Source of the DNA: an archaeon
GTDB taxonomy: Archaea; Halobacteriota; Syntropharchaeia; Alkanophagales; Methanospirareceae
Length of the DNA stretch: 21,275 nucleotides
NCBI GenBank assembly: GCA_030019325.1
Contig: JASEFB010000025.1
Coordinates: 1 to 21,275, forward strand
Direction: 5' to 3'
Shown: positions 7,088 through 14,577 of the stretch, one piece after another
Layout of the letters: each line of letters starts with the position of its first letter
Position numbering within the stretch: the first letter of the stretch is position 1
Program-made: the position numbers and the translations under genes
Notes under the pieces: model-generated
What the model saw: only the letters and a program-made list of their open reading frames with translations
Databases searched by the model: none
What the model was told of the DNA's origin: nothing

Positions 7088-8098
7088 ATGGGGGCTGATA
7101 CCATGAGAATATTGCATGATGAGGATGTAGATGAGAGCATCTTAAGCGATAAGATAATAGCCGTAATAGGGTATGGAGCACAGGGGAATGCTCAGGCAAA
7201 CTGTTTGAGAGATTCGGGATTCAACGTGATTATCGGCGAGACCGAGATATTGGGTGGTAAGCCTAATCCAAGCTGGAAAAGAGCACAAGAGGATGGATTT
7301 GAGGTGATGCCTGTCAATCAAGCAGCTGAAAAAGGGGATATTGTCCATATCCTCCTTCCTGACGAGGTACAGGCAGAGATTTACGAGAGACAGGTAAAGC
7401 AGCACATGAAAGCAGGAAAGACTCTCTGTTTCTCACACGGATTTAACATCTGCTTCAAACGAATTGTTCCTCCTCCGGATGTTGATGTCATCATGGTTGC
7501 TCCCAAAGCACCGGGAACCGAGGAGAGAAGGGCATATTTAGAAGGATTCGGAGTCCCGGGCCTCGTGGCGGTAAAACAAAGCCCATCTGGGAATGCACGA
7601 GAGGTTGCGTTAGCAATGACCAAGGCAATGCACTGGACAAAGGCAGGCATCTTAGAATGCACGTTTGAACAGGAGACCTATGAGGATCTATTTGGCGAGC
7701 AGTGCGTTTTATGTGGTGGTCTGGTGGAATTGATGAAGAACGGCTTTGAGGTCCTGGTAGAAGCGGGTTACCCGCCGGAGATGGCGTATTTCGAATGCGT
7801 GCACGAGATGAAGCTGATCGTTGATCTCGTCTGGGAAGGAGGGATCAAACGAATGGCAGAGGTTATCTCTAATACCGCGGAATATGGCATGTGGGCAGTA
7901 GGCCACAAGATAATCGGACCAGACGTGAAGGATAAGATGAAAGAAGCGCTAAGAAGAGTTGAAAATGGCGAGTTCGCACAGGAATGGGTTGAGGAATACA
8001 AGAAGGGAATTCCGTTCTTAAAAGCGAGCAGAGAGGAGATAGGAGAGCATGAGATTGAAACGGTCGGCGAGGAGATACGAAAACTGTTCAAGAAATAA
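7088..8098 (+). CDS. ilvC: Ketol-acid reductoisomerase (class I)
   Basis: The enzyme converts acetolactate (or acetohydroxybutyrate) to the dihydroxy acid using a reduced nicotinamide cofactor and Mg2+. The 336-residue length is typical of class I. The Rossmann motif is VIGYGAQGNAQ (26-36). The C-terminal knotted domain has TFEQETYEDLFGEQCVLCGG and the catalytic acidic helices around FECVHEMKLIVDL. Two in-frame ATGs, at 7088 and 7103, are possible. The first coincides with the predicted transcription start. The second gives MRILHDEDVD, closer to the usual family N-terminus. The cofactor loop after the second strand, GETEILGGKPNPSW (50-63), is longer than the common seven-residue form and starts with acidic residues. 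Confidence 0.96.
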   Translation: MGADTMRILHDEDVDESILSDKIIAVIGYGAQGNAQANCLRDSGFNVIIGETEILGGKPNPSWKRAQEDGFEVMPVNQAAEKGDIVHILLPDEVQAEIYERQVKQHMKAGKTLCFSHGFNICFKRIVPPPDVDVIMVAPKAPGTEERRAYLEGFGVPGLVAVKQSPSGNAREVALAMTKAMHWTKAGILECTFEQETYEDLFGEQCVLCGGLVELMKNGFEVLVEAGYPPEMAYFECVHEMKLIVDLVWEGGIKRMAEVISNTAEYGMWAVGHKIIGPDVKDKMKEALRRVENGEFAQEWVEEYKKGIPFLKASREEIGEHEIETVGEEIRKLFKK

Positions 8099-8112
8099 TT
8101 TGATTCGCCGCG

Positions 8113-8739
8113 ATGCCAAACTTATCCTTTTTGAAGCACCAGCCGACAAAGATCGTTTTGGTAGGCCTCAATTATAAAGACCATGCGAAAGAGCTCGACA
8201 TGCCGCTACCGCACGAACCTATATTATTCTTGAAACCACCGACCACCTTAATAGGCCCGGAAGAGCATATTGTGTACCCGTCACAATCGACACGAGTTGA
8301 TTATGAGGCTGAATTAGCGGTGATCATGAAGAATACCTGCAAAGACCTGGAACCAGCAGAAGTTATGGAACATGTAGAGGGCTTTACCTGCTTGAATGAT
8401 GTAACAGCCCGTGATATCCAGAAGAAAGATGTGCAATGGACGAGAGCAAAGAGCTTTGATACCTTCTGCCCGATAGGGCCACGAATAGTTGATGATATTG
8501 ATCCCAACAAGGTAACCATTCAGAGTTTTCTCAATGGCGAACTGAAGCAGGATTCTCATACCTCCAATTTTATTTTTACCGTTGAGGAACTGGTTTCCTT
8601 TATCTCACACGTTATGGCGTTACTGCCAGGAGATATTATCGCAACGGGAACGCCAAGCGGAGTTGGAGCTATGCACAGAGGGGATACGATAGAAATCGTG
8701 ATAGAGCATATTGGAACGTTGCGAAATTATGTAACGTGA
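8113..8739 (+). CDS. Fumarylacetoacetate hydrolase (FAH) family protein
   Basis: A 208-residue protein consisting of the FAH catalytic fold alone. The family cleaves or isomerises acylpyruvates and includes oxaloacetate decarboxylases and 2-hydroxyhepta-2,4-diene-1,7-dioate isomerases. Visible are GLNYKDHAKE (18-27), the metal ligands E65-x-E67 in DYEAELAV, D96 in LNDVTARD, and LLPGDIIATGTPSGVG near the C-terminus. The gene starts 14 nt after ilvC and is probably co-transcribed with it. Similarity does not settle the substrate. A housekeeping role such as acylpyruvate or oxaloacetate clean-up is as likely as a branched-chain role. A T-rich stretch (8749-8757) after the stop may terminate the transcript. 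Confidence 0.88.
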   Translation: MPNLSFLKHQPTKIVLVGLNYKDHAKELDMPLPHEPILFLKPPTTLIGPEEHIVYPSQSTRVDYEAELAVIMKNTCKDLEPAEVMEHVEGFTCLNDVTARDIQKKDVQWTRAKSFDTFCPIGPRIVDDIDPNKVTIQSFLNGELKQDSHTSNFIFTVEELVSFISHVMALLPGDIIATGTPSGVGAMHRGDTIEIVIEHIGTLRNYVT

Positions 8740-8944
8740 GCCTAAGCTTTATTTTATTGCACGAAAATCGCCTTGCACCACTCTGTCAAAAAAATTGATA
8801 ACGTGAAGAGACAACTCAATCTGGTTGCCTTTTACTGCTGGCAGTGAGTCAAAAGGTAAGCGAGGGGACATTGAGGAGAAGGATGAAGGAAGAAAAAATA
8901 CATTTTAGGTAGCTTTAACCTTTTCCTAGTAAGTTAAATCTCAT

Positions 8945-9328
8945 TCAAATTTTTGGTAACGGAGATCTACGGTATTCGTGTCCGATATTAATTACCGTTC
9001 TCTCTTCTGGATTTATAAAAACAAGTAATGTAACTCCTGATTCGTTTTTATTGCCACGATATATAGGAACTACAGGAAAAATCCCTTCTATTTTTTCTTC
9101 TTTATATTGCCATTCATATTCCATAAACACAATATCACCAATTTCATACGACCAATTGTTAATCTCTTCTTGTACAATCTTATCGTTAAGTGCTATTTCG
9201 ATTAACTCCTCTTCTGTTAGATCTCTCTTGCTACTATAGCAACTGAGAACGACTGTGACTATCAATAGCACTATTATGCTTATAATCCATATTTCCCGCT
9301 TCTTTATCATTTCATTCCAAAAATACAT
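8945..9328 (-). CDS. Hypothetical single-pass membrane protein or lipoprotein
   Basis: 127 residues with a basic N-terminus, one hydrophobic segment (about 14-30) ending VVLSC, and a soluble, acidic C-terminal domain rich in aromatic beta-strand-like stretches. VLSC resembles a lipobox, so membrane attachment could be by lipid at that cysteine or by the helix itself. The domain includes GIFPVVPIYRGNKNESGVTLLVFINPEERTV; I do not recognise it. The ATG at 9328 is 25 nt after the stop of the 55-aa membrane gene, so the two probably form an operon. An internal ATG at 9310 is an alternative start. Confidence 0.6.
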   Translation of the reverse strand: MYFWNEMIKKREIWIISIIVLLIVTVVLSCYSSKRDLTEEELIEIALNDKIVQEEINNWSYEIGDIVFMEYEWQYKEEKIEGIFPVVPIYRGNKNESGVTLLVFINPEERTVINIGHEYRRSPLPKI

Positions 9329-9353
9329 TAAAACCCTTAATCCTCAAGAACGT

Positions 9354-9521
9354 TTACGATTCACGTCGCGTAATTAATATCGCTATTCCTGTCGCTATAA
9401 TGATCAACGCAAGAATTAATAATCGTAAGATAGTAGCAAACTGAGGGTATATGCCTATTAAAAAAGCCAAAATAATTATTCCCGCTAGTATATAAGCTAA
9501 TCGTCCGGTATTCTCGGCCAT
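9354..9521 (-). CDS. Small two-helix membrane protein, 55 aa
   Basis: The frame begins MAENTGRLAYILAG and contains two hydrophobic segments, residues about 8-25 and 31-50, joined by the short loop YPQFAT. It ends in a basic TRRES tail, a well-formed helical hairpin. A TATA-like element lies 23-29 nt upstream, which indicates a leaderless mRNA and explains the missing Shine-Dalgarno. The following gene starts 25 nt downstream. No family is recognised. Composition and promoter placement argue that it is real despite its length. Confidence 0.6.
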   Translation of the reverse strand: MAENTGRLAYILAGIIILAFLIGIYPQFATILRLLILALIIIATGIAILITRRES

Positions 9522-9543
9522 ACTTCTTTATTAACGACCCCGC

Positions 9544-9550
9544 ATATAAA
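9544..9550 (-). promoter_or_regulatory. TATA box for the two small membrane-protein genes
   Basis: On the minus strand TTTATAT, within a longer T-run, is centred about 26 nt before the ATG at 9521. This is the position expected for transcription starting at the start codon. Confidence 0.45.
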
Positions 9551-9640
9551 AAATCTCGCATTCTACTTTCTACTAGCAAACTTCTTTTATCCGCAAGACG
9601 TTATTTATGTAAACGTGAACCCACAATCGAGGAACTAAGA

Positions 9641-10596
9641 ATGGAACCCCCGACCCCTAAGAATCCCTTCTCTGAACATCTGTTTGAGTATCGTTCGGTG
9701 GAGAAGAGGAAACTCATCCTATCGCTCTCGATCACTGCGGTAGTCATGGTTATTGAATTTATTGGCGGCATTCTTACCAATAGCATTGCGCTGATCAGTG
9801 ATGCAGGGCATATGTTCACGCACTCCTTTGCGATTGGCATTAGCTTAATCGCAATAACTATCGCACGAAAGCCACCCTGCCATCATCGGACGTTTGGCTT
9901 ATATCGAGCTGAGATATTAGCGGCATTTATCAATGGCCTATTTCTCCTTCTCGTGGTCGCCGTTATAGTATACGAGGCAGCGCTAAGAATTATCTACCCA
10001 CGCCACGTCCTTGGTCTTCAGATGTTAATGATTGCACTTGTTGGACTTTCGGTAAATTTAATAAGCATCGTTATCCTCCGGGGCAGTGAAGCAGATCTCA
10101 ATGTCAGGAGTGTGTTTTACCATCCGTGGGCTCTGCCCACGACCCCGCAAGCCCTGTAAGGGCTTAGATCGGAGACGCTGCTTCTTCGATCGGGATTGTA
10201 ATAGCTGCGGTCGTTATATTTTATACCGCGTGGAATATCCTTGACCCGCTCGTCAGCCTCGGTATATCCGCACTGATACTGTACTGGGCATGGGGGATCT
10301 TGAGAGAATCCACACGAGTCTTATTGGAAATGGCTCCAACCGGATTGAATATAGATATCATCAGGGATGACTTGAAGACCGCTTTCCCTGAGATTGAAGA
10401 CCTTTATAACGTGCATCTCTGGGCGATTACTCCTGACATGCTCGTCTTCTCCGCCCATATTAAGGCACCAAATGCTGCTGATCAAGCGAACCTGATATCA
10501 AAAATAAACACACATCTAGCCGAGCGCTATAACATAATAGAATCTACTATTCAAATAGCATCCGAATACGAAACTGAAGTCTGCAACATCCCCTAA
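9641..10596 (+). pseudogene. CDF-family cation efflux transporter broken by a small insertion
   Basis: Two frames together make one cation diffusion facilitator, which exports Zn, Cd, Co or similar ions in exchange for protons. The first frame (9641-10123) holds an N-terminus and TM1-TM4: SDAGHMFTHS in TM2 (53-62), and CHHRTFGLYRAEILAAFINGL at the TM3 start. It reaches the TM5 histidine (VFYH). The second frame (from 10168 through the C-terminal metal-binding domain to 10596) resumes with IGDAASSIG. Between them lie about 44 bases with two hairpins that shift the frame and introduce a stop at 10157. Without the insert the TM5 site would read HxIGD, the family HxxxD motif. The start has GAGG about 8 nt upstream and a TATA-like element at 9601-9608. 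The gene cannot make a full transporter unless the insert is removed or bypassed. Confidence 0.85.
10124..10167. repeat. ~44-bp double-hairpin insertion element
   Basis: The first stem is CGTGGGC/GCCCACG (10125-10131 and 10135-10141, 3-nt loop). The second is AAGCCC/GGGCTT (10149-10154 and 10160-10165, 5-nt loop). They are joined by ACCCCGC. The stretch is much more GC-rich than its surroundings and sits exactly where CDF homology breaks. It resembles REP-type palindromic units or hairpins recognised by single-strand transposases. Because one family residue is also missing at the junction, the net gain may be ~41 rather than 44 bases. Confidence 0.65.
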
Positions 10597-10625
10597 CCAG
10601 TAAATCTCTGGTAGGTAAGGAGGTG

Positions 10626-11273
10626 TTATCCTTTTCTTCTTTCCAACATCACTTTTATCTTCTTTAATCTCGTGAAATTCTCTCGCTCCATCTCTTCTAA
10701 TCGCATCTGTATGTACTTCCTCGTCGTTTTTAATCTCGGAATCAGTACATATTCGAGCGCATTGACTCTCCTTTTTGTCTTCTCCACCTCGCCCGCAAGA
10801 TTTCGCACCGCTTCCTCCAGCTCCGCGAGCTTTATTATCTTTACCAACGCTTCTTCAAAGCTCTTTGCACATCTGTCCACTGCGGCTGATGAGTCTATAA
10901 AACCATATCCCCGTTCCGTGACTTTCCGCGCTAATTCTCCAGGCAATTCCAGGATGGGCACACTCACACCCATTATGCTCCGCGAGGAGAAGTCCAGTGG
11001 GATTTCATGTATGGTCATCAACGATAATTGCCTCACTTCCTCAACGCCTAACTGCGCTTGAGCAAGGATTAAATAATCAAAAGCCTCCTTTAACTTATCT
11101 TCAACTTCCTTCCGTGCATCCCTTACTTCGCTCACCACATCTAAGAATTCCGCAATCAACGCATCCCTCTTTTCACGCAGCAAATCATGCCCCTTCTCCG
11201 CTAATCGTTCTCTTCTGCGCAGCCATAATAATTCCATCCTCGTGGGGCTTACCCCTTCTATTATCTCCGGCAT
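10626..11273 (-). CDS. atpD: A-type (V-type) ATP synthase subunit D
   Basis: Subunit D forms the central rotor shaft of the archaeal A1Ao ATP synthase, linking catalytic A3B3 to the membrane ring. The 215-residue sequence is a long antiparallel coiled-coil. It has the family N-terminus (GVSPTRMELLWLRRR), a central DFSSRSIMGVSVPIL segment, and the conserved C-terminal KTKRRVNALEYVLIPRL. A GGATGGG stretch lies just before the ATG. Subunit D normally follows subunit B in the ATP synthase operon, but no other ATPase subunit is present here. The upstream neighbour is rpl6, 83 nt away. The two may be co-transcribed, though the gap has AT-rich stretches that could hold a promoter. Confidence 0.95.
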   Translation of the reverse strand: MPEIIEGVSPTRMELLWLRRRERLAEKGHDLLREKRDALIAEFLDVVSEVRDARKEVEDKLKEAFDYLILAQAQLGVEEVRQLSLMTIHEIPLDFSSRSIMGVSVPILELPGELARKVTERGYGFIDSSAAVDRCAKSFEEALVKIIKLAELEEAVRNLAGEVEKTKRRVNALEYVLIPRLKTTRKYIQMRLEEMERENFTRLKKIKVMLERRKG

Positions 11274-11356
11274 ATCCCATCCATTACTACCATAGTATAC
11301 GAAAAGGTATTGTATTTAATTTCTAATTATGTAAAGAAACTCGGAATGGTGGACAA

Positions 11357-11935
11357 TTATCCTATGCCAACGCCTTTATCCACAAGATAAATACCATCTT
11401 GAAAGACTCGAGGGTCATAACCTCTTATCCTCGTCGTCTGTTCTATGTTTGCCGCAGTCTGCCCAACTGCCTCCTTATTTATTCCTGAAACCACAATCTC
11501 TTTACCTTTTATTTCCACATTCACACCCCTTACAACCTTTGCCATCCTCGGTTTTCGTTCACCCAGGAAATTCGAGATGGCTACCGCATCGCCCTCCTTT
11601 GTGAGAGCGACTTGCATAGGGAAATGAGCATGTACCATCGTCAACTTATAGAAAAAACCCTCATTCACACCTGTAATCATATTTCTAATGTGCGATGCGT
11701 ACGTCCCTGCGATCGCTCTTATCTTCTTTCTTTGCGTATCAGTTGTTATAACGACCTCATTACCTTCATCACTGTGCTCTATTTGGATATGCACTCCTGG
11801 ATGCCATATCTCTCTCTCTACCGGTCCTTTCGGACCTTCCACTTTAACCGTTGTTCCACTCAGGGTGACATTCGTATCTTCAGGAATTACTATTCTAAAA
11901 CTAATACCTTCGTCCTTCCCTACCGAGTTTGTCAT
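11357..11935 (-). CDS. rpl6: 50S ribosomal protein L6 (uL6)
   Basis: A 192-residue archaeal-type uL6, which sits near the factor-binding region of the large subunit. The two repeated domains are evident. The C-terminal signature RIRGYDPRVFQDGIYLVDKG matches archaeal and eukaryotic L6/L9 proteins. In most archaea rpl6 lies in the spc operon between rps8 and rpl32e; neither is found here, so the gene is detached from that context. GGTGGTACT lies upstream of the ATG. A TATA-like TTTATATA is about 60 nt away (complement of 11993-12000), giving a ~35-nt leader. Confidence 0.96.
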   Translation of the reverse strand: MTNSVGKDEGISFRIVIPEDTNVTLSGTTVKVEGPKGPVEREIWHPGVHIQIEHSDEGNEVVITTDTQRKKIRAIAGTYASHIRNMITGVNEGFFYKLTMVHAHFPMQVALTKEGDAVAISNFLGERKPRMAKVVRGVNVEIKGKEIVVSGINKEAVGQTAANIEQTTRIRGYDPRVFQDGIYLVDKGVGIG

Positions 11936-12026
11936 CTTTTAGTACCACCGCTTTGTTCTTTATTTAGCTTAGCGTAAAATAAAGCACCCTCATATATAAA
12001 ATTTAAAGTTACCAGCGTTTATTTCT

Positions 12027-12046
12027 GCATAAAGGTCGATTTATGC
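12027..12046. promoter_or_regulatory. 7-bp perfect inverted repeat between rpl6 and the UbiB-like gene
   Basis: GCATAAA (12027-12033) and TTTATGC (12040-12046) flank a 6-nt spacer in the divergent intergenic region and are followed by TAATTTTTATT. It could be an operator acting on one or both divergent genes. It could also be a T-tailed hairpin. Confidence 0.35.
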
Positions 12047-12118
12047 GTAATTTTTATTACCTCCTATGCCTTAGTTTTAGGTAAAAACAAGGTTACTAAT
12101 GGAGGAGCTATAAAAAGT

Positions 12119-13678
12119 ATGTTTGAACGTACCAAACGAGTTTTCAAAATCACCCGTGTGGTACTGAAGTATCACCTCCTCTCATCCCTTCTGGGTTTTT
12201 ACCGGAGTTTTGCTAAAGGTGGACTTCCAAGTGAACCGCTCTGCGCACCTCCCGAAGGATGGGAGAAGGAAGGTGAGCGCCTGAGGAGAGCACTGACAGA
12301 ACTCGGACCCACCTTCATAAAGTTAGGCCAGCTGCTGAGTAAGCGCCCGGACATCGTGCCACCTCCAATCATCGCAGAGCTTCAGCTATTACAGGGAAGG
12401 ATCGAGCCTTTGCCATTCGAGCAGATAAGCCGTTCAGTGATCTTCACCTGTGAATGCATCTCCGAAGAGACGGGAGAGCGTTATACCGCCTGCAGAAAGT
12501 TGGAGGATGTATTCGATGAGATTAACACCGAGCCAATAGCGAGCGCTTCGATCGCTCAGGTGTATCGTGCAAACCTGAGGGGAAACGACGTGGCCGTAAA
12601 AGTGTTAAAGCCCGATATCGAGCGTGTGATTGACGCTGACCTGAAGTTGCTTCAGTTGCTTCTTCCCCTCGGCGCAAAGCTCTTACGTGTTAAAGGCTTC
12701 GATGCACATGTCCTCGTCGATGAGCTCTCCATCATGTTAAGGAACGAAATCGACCTGAGACTCGAAGCACTGCACATACAGACCTTCCTAAGGAACTTCA
12801 AGGGCTGGGAGAAGGTGGTGATTCCCCGTGTGTACTGGGAGTACACCACCAACAGGGTCCTCGTAACGGATTTTATAAAAGGTCAGACGGTATCCTCGCA
12901 CCCCTCGCTCGATGAGGACCTGGCGAGATATTATGCTAACCTCATTACAAAAAGCTTCTTGAAGATGGTTTACATAGACGGATTTTATCATGCTGACCCT
13001 CATAGCGGGAACATTCTCCTCCTCGATGGTGGGAAGATAGCCTTTCTTGACTTCGGCGCAGTGGGAAGACTCAGAGAGGATTTGAAGCTCGATGCCCTCG
13101 AGGTCTTCTATGCCTTCTATAAAGGTGACGTTAGTAAAGCGCTCAAGGGATTCATGAAGCTCGTGGGGGTAACCGAGAAAGACCTTGATGTAGATGCGTT
13201 CTACGCGGACTTGGATGAGCTCATTGAGAAGTTCCAGGCAGGGCATTACGAAACAGGACAAAGTGACAACCTTGCGCGGCTTGCCCTTAAGTACGGTCTC
13301 CCCGCGCCACGCGCATTTATGGTGCTTGAGCGAGCAATACTACTCATTGAGGGCGTGTGCAATGAGCTGTATCCCTATTTCGATATCAAGGAGACAATAT
13401 CAGAGCAGTTTAGTGGTGCGGAGATGGCTAGGGCGGAAATTAAACGCGGAGTTAAGAGATTCACTGAGGTGAAGCTTGTCCGTAGCCTTCCTGACATTAT
13501 TGATACGTACGTTGAAAGCCCTCCGAAGTTCATTCAGGAGACGGTGGAACGGCTAACTATTTTCTTCGTCAACAGCCTGATATTCTACCGTATCGAAACG
13601 TCGCCGAGGAGCGAGATGAGATGGAAGAGCTGTATACCGTGCTCAAAGAAATTGGAATTGAAGCGGGGAAGAAGGTAA
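12119..13678 (+). CDS. UbiB/ABC1/ADCK-family atypical kinase
   Basis: A 519-residue member of the UbiB family, atypical protein-kinase-like ATPases linked to prenyl-quinone and other isoprenoid lipid metabolism. In order: the KxGQ motif (FIKLGQ, 66-71), the alanine-rich nucleotide loop (ASASIAQVY, 141-149), the ATP lysine in VAVKVLKP (K161), NEIDLRLEA (209-217), HADPHSGN (291-298) and the DFG (311-313). A short insertion at about 108-127 (TCECISEETGERYTAC) carries three cysteines and is not typical. The start is set by GGAGGAGCT nine nt upstream. The 3' end overlaps the next gene by 58 nt in another frame. Whether this archaeon makes methanophenazine or a quinone is not shown here; the substrate is unknown. 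Confidence 0.92.
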   Translation: MFERTKRVFKITRVVLKYHLLSSLLGFYRSFAKGGLPSEPLCAPPEGWEKEGERLRRALTELGPTFIKLGQLLSKRPDIVPPPIIAELQLLQGRIEPLPFEQISRSVIFTCECISEETGERYTACRKLEDVFDEINTEPIASASIAQVYRANLRGNDVAVKVLKPDIERVIDADLKLLQLLLPLGAKLLRVKGFDAHVLVDELSIMLRNEIDLRLEALHIQTFLRNFKGWEKVVIPRVYWEYTTNRVLVTDFIKGQTVSSHPSLDEDLARYYANLITKSFLKMVYIDGFYHADPHSGNILLLDGGKIAFLDFGAVGRLREDLKLDALEVFYAFYKGDVSKALKGFMKLVGVTEKDLDVDAFYADLDELIEKFQAGHYETGQSDNLARLALKYGLPAPRAFMVLERAILLIEGVCNELYPYFDIKETISEQFSGAEMARAEIKRGVKRFTEVKLVRSLPDIIDTYVESPPKFIQETVERLTIFFVNSLIFYRIETSPRSEMRWKSCIPCSKKLELKRGRR

Positions 13679-13998
13679 AGAGAGAGCTTTCGGGTCCGTT
13701 AGGAGCAATAAAATTACCTCTGTATAACCTGTTAGCGCCGATGATTCTTAATTTCCAAACTGAGAGAGAGAGCTATCATTTTATATCCCAGAAAGGAGGC
13801 TCAGTCTCTTTGCGTCGGGGTTTACATAAGAGTCCAGATGTTAACGTTTCAGGTGAACATGCAGAATTACTCTACTTGTTACAAAACCTGGATAAAAGGA
13901 GATTTGAGATAGACGAACGAAGAAGAAGAATAAAAGTCATCCCGCGCTCCCTTAAAGGGAGACAGGCGGTCATGAAATTGCGAGAACTATTTTTATGA
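13621..13998 (+). CDS. Small protein with possible SCP2-like lipid-binding domain
   Basis: 125 residues overlapping the UbiB-like gene by 58 nt, with GAGGAGCGAG just upstream of the ATG. The C-terminal part (about 50-120) has the alternating pattern of SCP-2/sterol-carrier domains, which bind lipids. Examples are FISQKGGSVSLRRG, SPDVNVSGEHAELLYLLQ and DERRRRIKVIPRS. The assignment is from pattern only. A lipid-binding partner beside a UbiB kinase would be sensible, since bacterial UbiJ is an SCP2 protein that works with UbiB; that is an analogy. An alternative is that this frame is the displaced C-terminus of the kinase after a frameshift, but the kinase already has family length. Confidence 0.6.
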   Translation: MEELYTVLKEIGIEAGKKVKRELSGPLGAIKLPLYNLLAPMILNFQTERESYHFISQKGGSVSLRRGLHKSPDVNVSGEHAELLYLLQNLDKRRFEIDERRRRIKVIPRSLKGRQAVMKLRELFL

Positions 13999-14195
13999 GC
14001 AGATATTAGAAGCAGAATGGTATCCTTCTTTAGAAGAAATTAGAGATAATTTTCATCTGAGCATACTATTTCGAGCGATGTAATAATCCTAATAGTCCTT
14101 GGATTAGCGTGTTCGAAGAAATTGTTGAACAAATGCCAATAGCAAAATATCCAGTGAGCAATTTCGGAGTTGGAGAGTCTGGTAATTAAGAAAGA

Positions 14196-14375
14196 TTATT
14201 TTAACAATATTTCGAGCAAGTCTCTCAACCTGTAGGTCCCCGTCGGGATGTCGCACTCGTATTTCTCCTTCAATTGTGACGCGCTGACGGTAAGTCTTCT
14301 TTTCGCTTCGCAGTCGGTGATGTGGATTTCCGAGAGCCTGTGTAATACCGTTACGGTCTCGTTTCTTGCATTCAT
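14196..14375 (-). CDS. Hypothetical 59-aa protein with strong Shine-Dalgarno
   Basis: The frame begins MNARNETVTVLHRLSEIHIT and ends with an amphipathic helix (TYRLRDLLEILLK). It is preceded by GAGGTGAT nine nt before the ATG, a full match to the 16S 3' end. A TATA-like TTTTTATAAT (complement of about 14438-14447) lies further upstream. The protein is charged and soluble, with two cysteines and no membrane segment. No family is recognised. The ribosome site and promoter make it a likely real gene. Confidence 0.6.
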   Translation of the reverse strand: MNARNETVTVLHRLSEIHITDCEAKRRLTVSASQLKEKYECDIPTGTYRLRDLLEILLK

Positions 14376-14577
14376 TTTTTAGTCATCACCTCTCCATTTC
14401 ATTACCTTCGGAGGGAATTATTAGGTTGGCAAAGGCATTATAAAAAACCATTAGTAGAAATAACATATGCACGGGCTAGCGACTATAAGTACCGTTACAT
14501 CAGGGCTCTTTACGAGCGTACATGAAGATATCCCAGCCACATATATCCCAAAAGAGAATACGCCAAGGAGAAGATGC

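Noticed and set aside
8828..8856. Imperfect hairpin (CCTTTT-ACTGC / GCAGT-bulge-AAAAGG) downstream of the FAH gene
   Set aside because: It has a 5-nt bulge and a 2-nt loop, and no T-run or promoter nearby. Not enough to call a terminator or ncRNA.
10596..10612. ACCAG/CTGGT 5-bp stem between the CDF and atpD genes
   Set aside because: Short stem without a T-run on either strand; a weak terminator candidate only.
14061..14189. Plus-strand open frame YYFERCNNPNSPWISVFEEI... of ~42 codons
   Set aside because: The composition is protein-like and it could be a gene remnant, but there is no start codon near its beginning, no ribosome site and no recognised family.
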